Shown piece after piece: positions 1 to 8,620 of a stretch of 64,000 nt of DNA. This stretch comes from Methylobacillus methanolivorans. GTDB lineage: Bacteria; Pseudomonadota; Gammaproteobacteria; Burkholderiales; Methylophilaceae. Location of the stretch: assembly GCF_020531845.1 (NCBI RefSeq), contig NZ_JAJAVF010000004.1, positions 101,856 through 165,855 of the forward strand. The letters are read 5' to 3'. The notes beneath the pieces were generated by a model. The model made no database searches. It saw nothing but the letters and a program-made list of their open reading frames with translations, and was not told where the DNA came from. Numbering within the stretch: position 1 is the first letter of the stretch; the number at the start of each line of letters is the position of its first letter. Both the position numbers and the translations under genes were made by a program.

Positions 1-1
1 T

Positions 2-3000
2 TTCCATACACGGTTCTCTACCAATACTGACCCGCATCCGAGCATGGCGCAGCCATTCCGCATGATGGCGCACAACGGTGAGCTGAACACTGACCGCAAG
101 AACCGTATTGCGGAGGCGGCGCTGGCGCGTGCCCGTAATGGCAAGATTTTCCGTCCCAAGGGTCAGTCTGACAGCTCGCGTCTTGACCAGACCCTGAACA
201 GCCGCCTGATGGATGACGGCTTGGACCTAGTGACTGCCGTGGTTTCCATGATGCCGCCCGCCTGGGAAAATGATTCTACCCTGCCTGACAATATCAAGGC
301 CATGTTGGAGTATTTCTCCCTCTATGAAGAGAAGAATGATGGCCCTGCCGCGCTGATTTTCGGTAATGGTAGTGTGGTGGGTGCACGTCTTGATCGCCTG
401 GGCCTGCGTCCTTTGCGCAGTGTCGAAACCGAGGAATACCTTTGTGTCATGTCCGAGGCTGGCCAGATCAATTTCGCGCCAGAAAGTGTATTGCGCCGTG
501 GTCGTATCGAAGCTGGCGGCATGCTGTATTACGACCACAACGAAAAGCGTTCGCGCGGCACACTGGAAACCCTGGAAATGCTCGCGGCCAAGCGCGATTA
601 TCCCGCCCTGCTTGAACAAGCGCGTGCCACATTGAAGCAATTGCCTGCGGTGCCTGCCGAGGTGGCTGGTTCGCCTCAGCGCTACCATGGTGATCTGGCC
701 CTGTATCAGCGCTTTGTTTCCTATTATTACAATCAGGAAAGCTTCAAGTTCATGATGGACCCGATGCTGGCAACCGGAGGCGAGAAGATTTCCGCCATGG
801 GTTACGGTAATGCCATCAATGCGCTGACCGACCACGAAGGCGGCGTGGCACATTATTTCTCGCAACGCTTTGCACAAGTGACCAATCCTCCGCTGGATTC
901 CATCCGCGAGGCTGACGGCATGACCCTGCGTGTGGCGCTGGGTGCCAAGCCCAACATGAACAAGGGTAAGGGCCGCCAGATCGTCATCGATTCGCCTGTC
1001 CTCAGCCATCTCGACATGCTCAAGCTGCGTGAGCAGAAGGAAACGCCATATCGCGGCTTCGAGTCTTTGTATACCCCTGTCGTGGGGGATGCAGCGGCTA
1101 ATGAAAAGGCGCTAGAACAGGGCATTGATGATCTCGCCGAGGCCGTAGTTACCTTTGCACGCGAGGAAGGCGGCATTGCCGTCATTTCTGATCGCCATGT
1201 GTCCTCCAGCCAGGCTGCCATGCCGTTGCTGCTGGTGGTATCCGCCATCAACCAGCGCCTGATTGACGAAGGTTTACGCCTGGATGTTTCCATCGTGGCG
1301 GAAAGTGGCCAGATCGTATCTTCGCACCATGTGGCGGCTGCCCTGGGCTTTGGCGCTTCTGCGGTGTATCCGCTGGGCGTGCAATTGCGTGCTGAAGAAA
1401 AGTACGGTGCAGATGCTGACAAGGCATTCAAGAAATACGCCAAGGCTGCTGAAAAGTCCTTGATGAAGACCATGGGCAAGGTTGGCCTGTGCACGGTTGA
1501 AAGCTACATCGGTGGCGAATTTTTCGAGCCTAACTTCCTCAATACCAATGACCGCGTGTTGCGTAAGTATTTCCCCAACCTGAAGACCCCGGTTGGTGGC
1601 GCTGACTTTGCCGCCATTGCCAGGATGGTAGTGGATTGGCATCAGGAAGCACAGAAAGTGACCGACGAGAACAGCGTGCCCTTGCTGGGCTTGTTCAAGG
1701 AGCGTTCCGAGGGGGCTGGCCATTCGTTCGGCACTATTGCCGTGCGTGGTTTCGTCGATATGACGGAAGAAAAAATTCACTTCGACAAGCAGGGTGCACG
1801 TGCGGAAGATGAATTCCTGCGCCTCATGACCTTGTCCAAGCTTGAAGATGCGTTCTCTCTCAAGAAAGGCGAGGCATTCAGTGGCAGCTTTGATCGCCTG
1901 AGTGCGGAGGAAATAGACAACTTTGGCGTGACACCAAGCTATCGCAGCTTTTCGCACATGATGGCGGAAGAGCGCGCCAAGCGGCCATCTGCCTTGCGTG
2001 ACGTGCTGGAGTTTCCTGCTGATGTGAGCAAGATCACCAGTGCGGATGAGTTCCGCGCCGTGCTTGGTCGCTATGCGATTGTTGGTAACAACAGCATCGT
2101 GATCCGCGGCATTGAAGTGCAAACCCTGGGTAATGACCGTTTTAGCCTACATCTGACAGGCCCGTTGGCAGGGGATATTTCACGCTTGTCTACGTTGGGC
2201 CAAGCGTTGGTAGCCCATTTTGGCAAGGCCATCAGCGGCCACTGGCTGGAAGACAGCGCATTGACGGTGGAAGCCACCGGCAATGCTGCCGAATATTTCA
2301 AACTGCTGCGCGTGGCACCAGATAGCGTGCCATTAGCGGAAGTACAACCTGCGAGCGAAATCACTCGCAGCTTCGCGTCAGGTGCGATGAGTCATGGGGC
2401 ACTGGTTGCCCCTGCACACGAGGCAGTGGCCCACGGTACCAATATGGTGGGCGGTATGTCGAACTCCGGTGAAGGTGGTGAGCATATCTCCCGCTACGGC
2501 ACCATCCGTGCCTCGCGCATCAAGCAATTGGCTTCCGGTCGTTTCGGCGTATGGGCTGGTTACTTGGCAGACCCAATGCTGGAAGAACTGGAAATCAAGA
2601 TTGGCCAGGGTGCCAAGCCAGGTGAAGGTGGCCAGCTGCCAGCACCCAAGGTCACCGTCGAAATCGCGGCGGCGCGTGGTGGTACGCCTGGCGTGGAGCT
2701 GGTGTCCCCGCCCCCGCACCACGACACTTACTCCATTGAGGACTTGGCGCAGCTCATTCACGACTGCAAGGCAGCGCGCGTGCGCGTGATCGTCAAGCTG
2801 GTGTCCTCCGAGGGCATAGGCACGATTGCCGTTGGCGTAGCCAAGGCCGGTGCCGATGTCATCAACGTGGCAGGCAATACCGGCGGTACCGGCGCTGCTG
2901 CCGTCACCAGTCTCAAGTATACCGGCCGCTCCGCTGAAATCGGCATTGCCGAAGTTCACCAGGCATTGTGCGCCAATGGTTTGCGCGATAAGGTGATCCT

Positions 3001-4834
3001 GCGTTGTTCTGGTGCTCACCAAACCGCTAGCGATGTGGTGAAGTCTGCAATGCTTGGTGGCGATAGCTTTGAGTTTGGTACAACAGCGCTGATGATGCTC
3101 AAGTGCGTGATGGCGAAGAACTGTAACGTCAAGTGTCCTGCTGGCCTGACGACCAATGCCGAAGTATTCGATGGTGATCCACGTGCATTGGCGCAATACC
3201 TCATCAACGTCGCGCATGAAACCCGCGAGATCCTTGCCACTATTGGCTTGCGTTCATTGCGCGAAGCACGTGGCCGCAGCGATTTGCTGCAATTGCTTGA
3301 TCACCCCGCTTCTGTTGGCCAGCTTGACCTGCGTGCCATGTTGACCGTGGTGCCAGAAGTGAAGATCGAGAATCCGGTCTACATGGAAAAAGATTTCGAG
3401 CTGGATGATGCGTTTATCGACGTGTTGCGCAAGGCGCTGCTCGAGGACAAGCAGCTTGAGGTTAACCTTGGCGCAGGCCAGATGCTCAACAATCGCAACA
3501 AGACCGTGGGGGGGCAACTGGCGATTGATATTGAGCGCCTGCTCAACCATGAGTTGAAAGCAGAAGCTGCATTGCAATTGCCTGCGGTGATTGCAGATAA
3601 GCGTGGTCGCCGTTTCCTTAAGCCCGATACCGTCAAGATATCGACCAGTGGCTCTGCAGGCCAATCTTATGGTGCTTTCTGTAACGATGGCATGGTGTTG
3701 CGCCACAGCGGCACCTGCAACGACGGCGTGGGCAAGGGCCAGGCTGGTGGCACCATCATCGTGACTTCGCCAGGCGGTGGTTCCGAGCAGGCAGGTGGCA
3801 ATGTGCTGGTGGGTAACTTTGCACTGTTTGGCGCAACCGGTGGTAGATTGTTTGTTGAAGGCCAGGCTGGCGATCGTTTTGCAGTACGTAATTCCGGTAC
3901 GACTGCTGTGGTCGAGGGTGTGGGTGATTTTGCCTGTGAATATATGACCAACGGCGCTGTGCTTAACCTAGGTGCGTTCGGCAAGGGTTTCGGTAACGGC
4001 ATGAGCGGTGGTTTTGCCTATCAGTATGATCCTTATGGAGAGCTCACTGGCAAGGTGGCGGCGGATTCTGTATTGCTGGGCAATATCACTGATGATAGCG
4101 AGATGGCGCGTGTACACAGCCAGGCTATCCAGCAATTATTGCAATGGCATCTGGAAGCCACCGGCTCCAAGCGTGCTGCATGGCTGCTGGAAAACTGGGA
4201 AGCTGAGCGTCAAAACTTCGTCTTTGTCATGCCACGCGCCCTGCTGCTTTACCAGGACAGCGATGAAATCCTTAAGGCTAAGCCACGCAAAGAGTTGTTG
4301 GAAGAGTTATCTTCCGCGTTGGCTGCTTTCCAAGTGCGCAAGTTCAAGCTGGCTTACCGCGATGGCAAGCCCGTGGTGGGTGGCAAGGTGCCAGGCCATG
4401 GCGAGGCAGACAGCGAGGAAATGTATGAGCTACTGAACAATTACACTGTGCTCAACATGGCGCAGCAAGTGGCCATGGCCAAGGTGCCAAATGCACAATC
4501 GGTAGCTGACCCTGCCGTGCAAAAGGCGGTGCGCAACCTGTTGCTGACGGAAGACTTCCTCCTGATGCAGAAGCTGCAGCGCTATGCGCGTGAAGCAATT
4601 GACGGATATAGTGATCAGGAGCTGGCTGTGCTGATTGCCGACAAGCGCCTGAGAGATTACAAGTCTGCCTTGAGCCTGCGCAACATTCTCTCCATGGATA
4701 GTCCAGGCACTTATGGCTGGATTATTCATCAGAGCTTGAAGAACAGCACCCTGCTTGGTGCACTGCCCAGCCTGGAAGCCTTGTTTGCCAAGGCCTCCAT
4801 GCAAGAGCTTGTAGCCACGCTTAAATCCAATTAA
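2..4834 (+). CDS. gltB: Glutamate synthase large subunit-like protein (5' end outside window)
   Basis: The reading frame is open from the first bases of the window, so the N-terminus with the catalytic Cys1 lies upstream. The visible 1610 residues begin inside the class II glutamine amidotransferase domain (AQPFRMMAHNGELNT). They continue through the central domain to the FMN-binding synthase domain (about 790-1100) and the GXGXG beta-helix (about 1210-1360; GGTIIVTSPGG, GGNVLVGNFALFGATGG). By family knowledge the enzyme moves glutamine amide nitrogen to 2-oxoglutarate to make glutamate. Two oddities: the Fe-S cysteines at 3104, 3122 and 3134 are spaced C-x5-C-x3-C, where classical GltB has C-x5-C-x4-C, and about 245 residues follow the GXGXG domain. 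No gltD follows; a CysJ-like flavoprotein does. It may be a divergent GOGAT-like branch rather than canonical GltB. Confidence 0.85.
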   Translation, partial: FHTRFSTNTDPHPSMAQPFRMMAHNGELNTDRKNRIAEAALARARNGKIFRPKGQSDSSRLDQTLNSRLMDDGLDLVTAVVSMMPPAWENDSTLPDNIKAMLEYFSLYEEKNDGPAALIFGNGSVVGARLDRLGLRPLRSVETEEYLCVMSEAGQINFAPESVLRRGRIEAGGMLYYDHNEKRSRGTLETLEMLAAKRDYPALLEQARATLKQLPAVPAEVAGSPQRYHGDLALYQRFVSYYYNQESFKFMMDPMLATGGEKISAMGYGNAINALTDHEGGVAHYFSQRFAQVTNPPLDSIREADGMTLRVALGAKPNMNKGKGRQIVIDSPVLSHLDMLKLREQKETPYRGFESLYTPVVGDAAANEKALEQGIDDLAEAVVTFAREEGGIAVISDRHVSSSQAAMPLLLVVSAINQRLIDEGLRLDVSIVAESGQIVSSHHVAAALGFGASAVYPLGVQLRAEEKYGADADKAFKKYAKAAEKSLMKTMGKVGLCTVESYIGGEFFEPNFLNTNDRVLRKYFPNLKTPVGGADFAAIARMVVDWHQEAQKVTDENSVPLLGLFKERSEGAGHSFGTIAVRGFVDMTEEKIHFDKQGARAEDEFLRLMTLSKLEDAFSLKKGEAFSGSFDRLSAEEIDNFGVTPSYRSFSHMMAEERAKRPSALRDVLEFPADVSKITSADEFRAVLGRYAIVGNNSIVIRGIEVQTLGNDRFSLHLTGPLAGDISRLSTLGQALVAHFGKAISGHWLEDSALTVEATGNAAEYFKLLRVAPDSVPLAEVQPASEITRSFASGAMSHGALVAPAHEAVAHGTNMVGGMSNSGEGGEHISRYGTIRASRIKQLASGRFGVWAGYLADPMLEELEIKIGQGAKPGEGGQLPAPKVTVEIAAARGGTPGVELVSPPPHHDTYSIEDLAQLIHDCKAARVRVIVKLVSSEGIGTIAVGVAKAGADVINVAGNTGGTGAAAVTSLKYTGRSAEIGIAEVHQALCANGLRDKVILRCSGAHQTASDVVKSAMLGGDSFEFGTTALMMLKCVMAKNCNVKCPAGLTTNAEVFDGDPRALAQYLINVAHETREILATIGLRSLREARGRSDLLQLLDHPASVGQLDLRAMLTVVPEVKIENPVYMEKDFELDDAFIDVLRKALLEDKQLEVNLGAGQMLNNRNKTVGGQLAIDIERLLNHELKAEAALQLPAVIADKRGRRFLKPDTVKISTSGSAGQSYGAFCNDGMVLRHSGTCNDGVGKGQAGGTIIVTSPGGGSEQAGGNVLVGNFALFGATGGRLFVEGQAGDRFAVRNSGTTAVVEGVGDFACEYMTNGAVLNLGAFGKGFGNGMSGGFAYQYDPYGELTGKVAADSVLLGNITDDSEMARVHSQAIQQLLQWHLEATGSKRAAWLLENWEAERQNFVFVMPRALLLYQDSDEILKAKPRKELLEELSSALAAFQVRKFKLAYRDGKPVVGGKVPGHGEADSEEMYELLNNYTVLNMAQQVAMAKVPNAQSVADPAVQKAVRNLLLTEDFLLMQKLQRYAREAIDGYSDQELAVLIADKRLRDYKSALSLRNILSMDSPGTYGWIIHQSLKNSTLLGALPSLEALFAKASMQELVATLKSN

Positions 4835-4856
4835 GACTATACTAATAGTTTGACCC

Positions 4857-4881
4857 CATGCCGTGCCTGGTGCACGGCATG
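4857..4881 (+). other. Intergenic hairpin between the GOGAT-like gene and the flavoprotein gene
   Basis: A perfect 10-bp inverted repeat (CATGCCGTGC / GCACGGCATG) with a 5-base loop lies in the 67-bp gap. No T-tract follows, so it is unlikely to be an efficient intrinsic terminator. It could be an mRNA processing or stability element that tunes the ratio of the two proteins. Confidence 0.5.
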
Positions 4882-4901
4882 CATTTGTTGACGACCAGAT
4901 A

Positions 4902-6650
4902 ATGAAGATTCCCTACATTCCTGAAGATTCACCGTTTAATCAAGACCAGAAAGCTTGGCTGGCTGGTTTCCTGGCTGGTTTGCAGACGAGATTGCTCAAT
5001 ACCGATAGCGGTAGCGGGCGCGGTAAGCCGCCGATTTATATACTCTACGGTTCACAAACTGGCAATGCAGAAGGCCTGGCGGCTACCGCTGCCAGCACGG
5101 CCAAGCAGCATGGCCTGGAGCCTGTCGTCAAGGCGCTGGATGAAGTCGAGCTGGAAGAGCTCGGTACCATGCGTCGCGTATTGATTGTGACTTCCACCTA
5201 CGGCGAGGGTGAAATGCCCGACAACGCCCAGTTGTTCTGGGAGGCGTTGTCATCCGAGCATGCCGAGCGCCTTGAAGAGATGAGCTTCGGTGTGCTGGCG
5301 ATTGGTGATACCGGTTACGATGGTTTCTGTGAGGCAGGCAAAAATCTCGATACTCGCCTGGAACAATTGGGTGCCAAGCGACTGCTCGCACGCGTGGATT
5401 GTGATGTTGATTTCGAGGAAGCGGCCAATACGTGGATTGAAACAGCGCTACCTCTATTTGCAGAAGTTGAGGGTGGCCCTGACGAAGTAGCAGCCAGTCC
5501 TGCAGCAGCCGATACTGCTGCACCAGCCGCATCGGCCTACAACCGCAAGAATCCTTATAAGTCGGTATTGGCGGTTAATCGTCGCCTTTCCGGCGAGGGT
5601 TCTGGCAAGGAAATCCGCCATTACGAATTCGACTTGGGCGATAGCGGCATTCATTACGAGGCAGGTGATGCACTCAATGTGGTGCCGGAAAACAATCCTG
5701 AGCTGGTGAATCTGCTGATTGAGCGCCTGGGCATCAAGGCCGATGCCGCTGTGGCCAAGCATGACCAGCCAATAGCAGAGTTGCTGACGCGTGGTTTCGA
5801 AATTTCCACACCATCGCGCGAGCTGATTGCTGCTGTGGAGCAACGTGCTGGCAATGCGGACTTGAGCCGCCTAGTGCAGAGCGGTGACAAAGCTGCCTTG
5901 GAAAACTGGCTGTGGGGCAAGGATACGCTTGATCTGTTGCAGTTGAACCCATCGCTAAGCCTGAGTGCCGATGAGTTTGTCAGCCTGCTTAAGCCATTGC
6001 AGCACCGCGCTTATTCTATCTCCTCCAGTTCGCTGGCCAATCCTGACCGTATTCACCTCACCGTTGCAAGTGTGCGCTATGTTTCTGCTGGCAGGCAGCG
6101 TGGCGGTGTGTGCTCGACTTATCTCGCTGATCGCGTTCAGGAAGGTGAGCAGGCCGGTATTTTCCTCACTACCAACAAGTCGTTTCGTGTACCTGCCGAT
6201 AAGCATGCACCTGTGATCATGGTCGGCCCAGGCACTGGTATTGCCCCTTTCCGTGCTTTCCTGCAAGAGCGCCAGGCGTCTCAGGCACCAGGCAAGAACT
6301 GGCTGTTCTTTGGCGACCAGACCCGTGCTAGCGATTTCATCTATGAAGATGAGTTGACGGTGATGATGAAGGACGGTGTGCTGAATCGCTTTGACCTCGC
6401 CTTCTCGCGTGACCAAGCTGAAAAGATTTACGTGCAGACCCGCATGCGTGAAAACGGCAAGGAACTGTACGCTTGGTTGCAGGATGGTGGACATTTCTAC
6501 GTCTGTGGTGATGCCAGCCGCATGGCCAAGGATGTGGATCAAGCCCTGCATGATGTGGTGGCCGAACACGGTGGCCTGGATGCCGAAGGCGCGACAGCCT
6601 ATGTTAACCAGCTCAAGCGTGAGAAGCGCTACCTGCGTGACGTTTACTAA
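4902..6650 (+). CDS. CysJ-like NADPH diflavin reductase (sulfite reductase flavoprotein alpha-type)
   Basis: This 582-residue cytosolic protein has the diflavin reductase layout. A flavodoxin/FMN domain (GSQTGNAEGLA at about 50-60, TSTYGEGEMPDN) comes first, then an FAD domain (RAYSISSSS at about 369, GGVCSTYLADR) and an NADPH domain (GPGTGIAPFRAF at about 441, YVCGDASRMAKDV). It ends in the tyrosine typical of CysJ. The ATG at 4902 is preferred because the frame upstream offers only a GTG inside a hairpin. Known relatives pass electrons from NADPH through FAD and FMN to the sulfite reductase haemoprotein. No cysI is beside it, whereas a GOGAT-like gene lies just upstream, so it may reduce that enzyme instead. 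That pairing is inference; a role in sulfite reduction with a distant CysI is the alternative. Confidence 0.88.
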   Translation: MKIPYIPEDSPFNQDQKAWLAGFLAGLQTRLLNTDSGSGRGKPPIYILYGSQTGNAEGLAATAASTAKQHGLEPVVKALDEVELEELGTMRRVLIVTSTYGEGEMPDNAQLFWEALSSEHAERLEEMSFGVLAIGDTGYDGFCEAGKNLDTRLEQLGAKRLLARVDCDVDFEEAANTWIETALPLFAEVEGGPDEVAASPAAADTAAPAASAYNRKNPYKSVLAVNRRLSGEGSGKEIRHYEFDLGDSGIHYEAGDALNVVPENNPELVNLLIERLGIKADAAVAKHDQPIAELLTRGFEISTPSRELIAAVEQRAGNADLSRLVQSGDKAALENWLWGKDTLDLLQLNPSLSLSADEFVSLLKPLQHRAYSISSSSLANPDRIHLTVASVRYVSAGRQRGGVCSTYLADRVQEGEQAGIFLTTNKSFRVPADKHAPVIMVGPGTGIAPFRAFLQERQASQAPGKNWLFFGDQTRASDFIYEDELTVMMKDGVLNRFDLAFSRDQAEKIYVQTRMRENGKELYAWLQDGGHFYVCGDASRMAKDVDQALHDVVAEHGGLDAEGATAYVNQLKREKRYLRDVY

Positions 6651-6671
6651 GCCGTAAAACAGCTAGATGTG

Positions 6672-6700
6672 AAAAACGGGGCACTCAGCCCCGTTTTTTT
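6672..6700 (+). terminator. Intrinsic terminator after the flavoprotein gene
   Basis: A stem of about 11 bp (AAAACGGGGC / GCCCCGTTTT) with loop ACTCA runs straight into a T-run. It closes the GOGAT-like/flavoprotein transcription unit. Confidence 0.9.
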
Positions 6701-6751
6701 ATGTGCGTCGATGTTGCAACAGTGGCAATTGTTGTGAAATTTTCTCTACCG

Positions 6752-6787
6752 GGGTGTCCTTTTTTCATTCTCGCGTGTCATTACTAG
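6752..6787 (+). promoter_or_regulatory. Putative ECF-sigma promoter, copy 1
   Basis: The sequence has TGTCC at 6755-6759, a 16-base spacer and TGTCAT at 6776-6781. It begins GGGTGTCC and has CATTCTC within the spacer. The block recurs almost base for base, spacer included, at 39723-39758 in front of the PepSY operon. TGTC-N16-CGnC is an ECF-like layout, and elements of the same spacing precede several receptors in this window. It lies 52 bases before the DUF4198-like gene. The sigma factor that recognises it is unknown. Confidence 0.6.
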
Positions 6788-6832
6788 TAAGAGCGCATTT
6801 TTTACTCGCGCAATAACGAGAATGGAAAACAC

Positions 6833-7459
6833 ATGACGACACGACAATCCTTGATCGGCCGCTGGGCAATTGCAGCGACGGCCTTGCTTGCCAGCTTTAG
6901 CGCCAGTGCAAATTACCTTTGGCTGGAGCCAATGCAAGGTGGTGCAACAGCATACCTCGGGCTTTATGAATCTGCGCGACTGGATACTGCTGCTCTAAGC
7001 GCTATTCGCAGCCTGCTGGCAGATGGCAAAGAAGTGGCGACCAAGGTGGACGGTGAGCGTGTGCAGGTAATGGCACCCGAAGGTGGCGATCTTCGATTAA
7101 CCGCCCAAGCGATAGGTCAGGACAAAGTCCTGCATTTTTACCAGGCCAAGCTAGGACGTAGTGAAACCAAGGCCGTGAATGATCTTGAACTAGTGCCGAC
7201 GGAGGCTAACGGTACCACGTTCAAACTGGTGTGGAAGGGCAATGCCGTGGCAGCTTCTCAGGTCAATGTCAGCACTAGCGAGGGCTGGGTGCGTACCTTG
7301 AAGCCAGCAGAGGATGGCACGGTGACACTGACAACGCCATTCCCTGGTTTGTATATCCTTGAAGTCACTGCGCGCGTGAACGGCAGCGTGACGCACCAAG
7401 GCACCAAATACACCGATGTGCGGCATACTGCGACATTAAGTTTCGAGGTTAAGCCCTAA
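6833..7459 (+). CDS. DUF4198-like exported protein, first gene of the MacAB operon
   Basis: This 208-residue protein has a cleavable signal peptide (hydrophobic core about 12-25, ending SASA) followed by NYLWLEP, the kind of start seen in DUF4198-type periplasmic proteins. The C-terminal half looks like a beta-sandwich carrier domain. GGAA precedes the ATG. It is the first gene after the ECF-type promoter, and the macA start codon directly follows its stop, so it should be co-expressed with the exporter. A similar small exported gene ends the PepSY operon at 42585, which fits a periplasmic accessory role in iron or siderophore handling. The function itself is unknown. Confidence 0.7.
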   Translation: MTTRQSLIGRWAIAATALLASFSASANYLWLEPMQGGATAYLGLYESARLDTAALSAIRSLLADGKEVATKVDGERVQVMAPEGGDLRLTAQAIGQDKVLHFYQAKLGRSETKAVNDLELVPTEANGTTFKLVWKGNAVAASQVNVSTSEGWVRTLKPAEDGTVTLTTPFPGLYILEVTARVNGSVTHQGTKYTDVRHTATLSFEVKP

Positions 7460-8620
7460 ATGCGCCGGCGTAATATTGCGCTGCTAGCGATTGTGCTGGT
7501 AGTGGTGGGTACTGTTTGGCTGACCCATACTCAGGACCCTGCCGATATATTCGAGATCGAAACGGTCAAGCGTGGCAATATCGAGCATAACGTCACGGCC
7601 ATTGGTACCTTGCAGCCGCGCAGCTATGTTGATGTGGGTGCACAGGTGTCTGGCCAGATTCTGGCCCTGCATGTGCAGCCTGGCGATGTGGTAGAAAAAG
7701 GTCATCTACTCGCGGAGATCGATCCGCGCGTGCCACAGGCTACGGTGGATGCGGGGCGCGCGGCGTTGGCTGGCTTACAGGCCCAGCTGCAAGAGCAGGA
7801 GGCGCAATACGTGCTCGCCAGCCAACAGCATGAACGCCAGCAGCAGATGCAAGCCGAGGGCTCGACACGAACCGAGGAAGTGCAGCAGGCACAGGCCACC
7901 CTGAAAACTGCGGCAGCGAGAATCAACAACCTCAAGGCACAAATCGACCAGACGCAATCCACGTTGCAGGGGAATGAGGCCCTGCTTGGTTTCACTAAGA
8001 TTTATGCACCGATGTCCGGTACGGTGGTGTCCATTGAAGCCAAGACCGGGCAGACCCTCAATGCGACCTATCAAACCCCTACCCTGTTGCGGATTGCTGA
8101 TTTGTCCACCATGACGGTGTGGACGGATGTTTCCGAGGCTGACGTGCGCCATGTAAAGCCCGAGATGCAGGTTTATTTCAAGACCCTGGGCGCTGATGAT
8201 CGTCGCTGGAGCAGCACGGTGCGCCAGGTGTTGCCTGCGCCACCCAAGCCTGAAGGCGCAAGCACTTCCAGTACACAAACGCCTAGTAGCAATAAAGTGG
8301 TGTTATATACCGTGCTCTTTGATGTGGATAACACCGATGGCGAGCTAATGCCGCAAATGACAGCGCAAACTTCCTTTATCGTGGCAGCGGCTACAGAGGT
8401 GCTGACTGCACCTATTTCGGCGCTGACAGAAGTGGATGCCAAGGCAGGCAAATACAAGGCGCGCGTGCTGCACAAGGATGGCAAGGTGGTCTGGCATGAA
8501 GTCACCACAGGGGTGCATACCCGTTTGCGTAGCCAAATTTTATCTGGTCTCGCGGAAGGCGATCAGTTGATCACTGCGGACAAAGCGCCCAAGCCCAGCC
8601 CGTGGAAGTTCCAGTTTTGA
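7460..8620 (+). CDS. macA: MacA-type periplasmic adaptor of a tripartite exporter
   Basis: This 386-residue membrane-fusion protein of the HlyD/RND-adaptor class has one N-terminal membrane anchor (about 5-20). A biotinyl-lipoyl half follows ([18 protein letters not shown]), then a long Gln/Ala-rich coiled-coil hairpin (about 85-175), the second lipoyl half ([19 protein letters not shown]) and beta-barrel and membrane-proximal domains. It bridges an inner-membrane MacB-type ABC transporter and an outer membrane channel, both encoded immediately downstream. Start and stop codons abut or overlap on both sides. Iron-island context and the pairing with an OMF point to PvdRT-OpmQ-like siderophore recycling. 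Macrolide or other export cannot be excluded from sequence. Confidence 0.9.
   Translation: MRRRNIALLAIVLVVVGTVWLTHTQDPADIFEIETVKRGNIEHNVTAIGTLQPRSYVDVGAQVSGQILALHVQPGDVVEKGHLLAEIDPRVPQATVDAGRAALAGLQAQLQEQEAQYVLASQQHERQQQMQAEGSTRTEEVQQAQATLKTAAARINNLKAQIDQTQSTLQGNEALLGFTKIYAPMSGTVVSIEAKTGQTLNATYQTPTLLRIADLSTMTVWTDVSEADVRHVKPEMQVYFKTLGADDRRWSSTVRQVLPAPPKPEGASTSSTQTPSSNKVVLYTVLFDVDNTDGELMPQMTAQTSFIVAAATEVLTAPISALTEVDAKAGKYKARVLHKDGKVVWHEVTTGVHTRLRSQILSGLAEGDQLITADKAPKPSPWKFQF

Noticed and set aside
227..1009. Long minus-strand frame of 260 codons inside the GOGAT-like gene
   Set aside because: Antisense shadow of a strongly conserved gene; its translation is rich in His, Gln and Arg with no domain pattern.
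8602..8616. GTG at 8602 as macB start
   Set aside because: The five extra residues do not match MacB N-termini and no ribosome site precedes it; TTG at 8617 behind GGAAG fits better.
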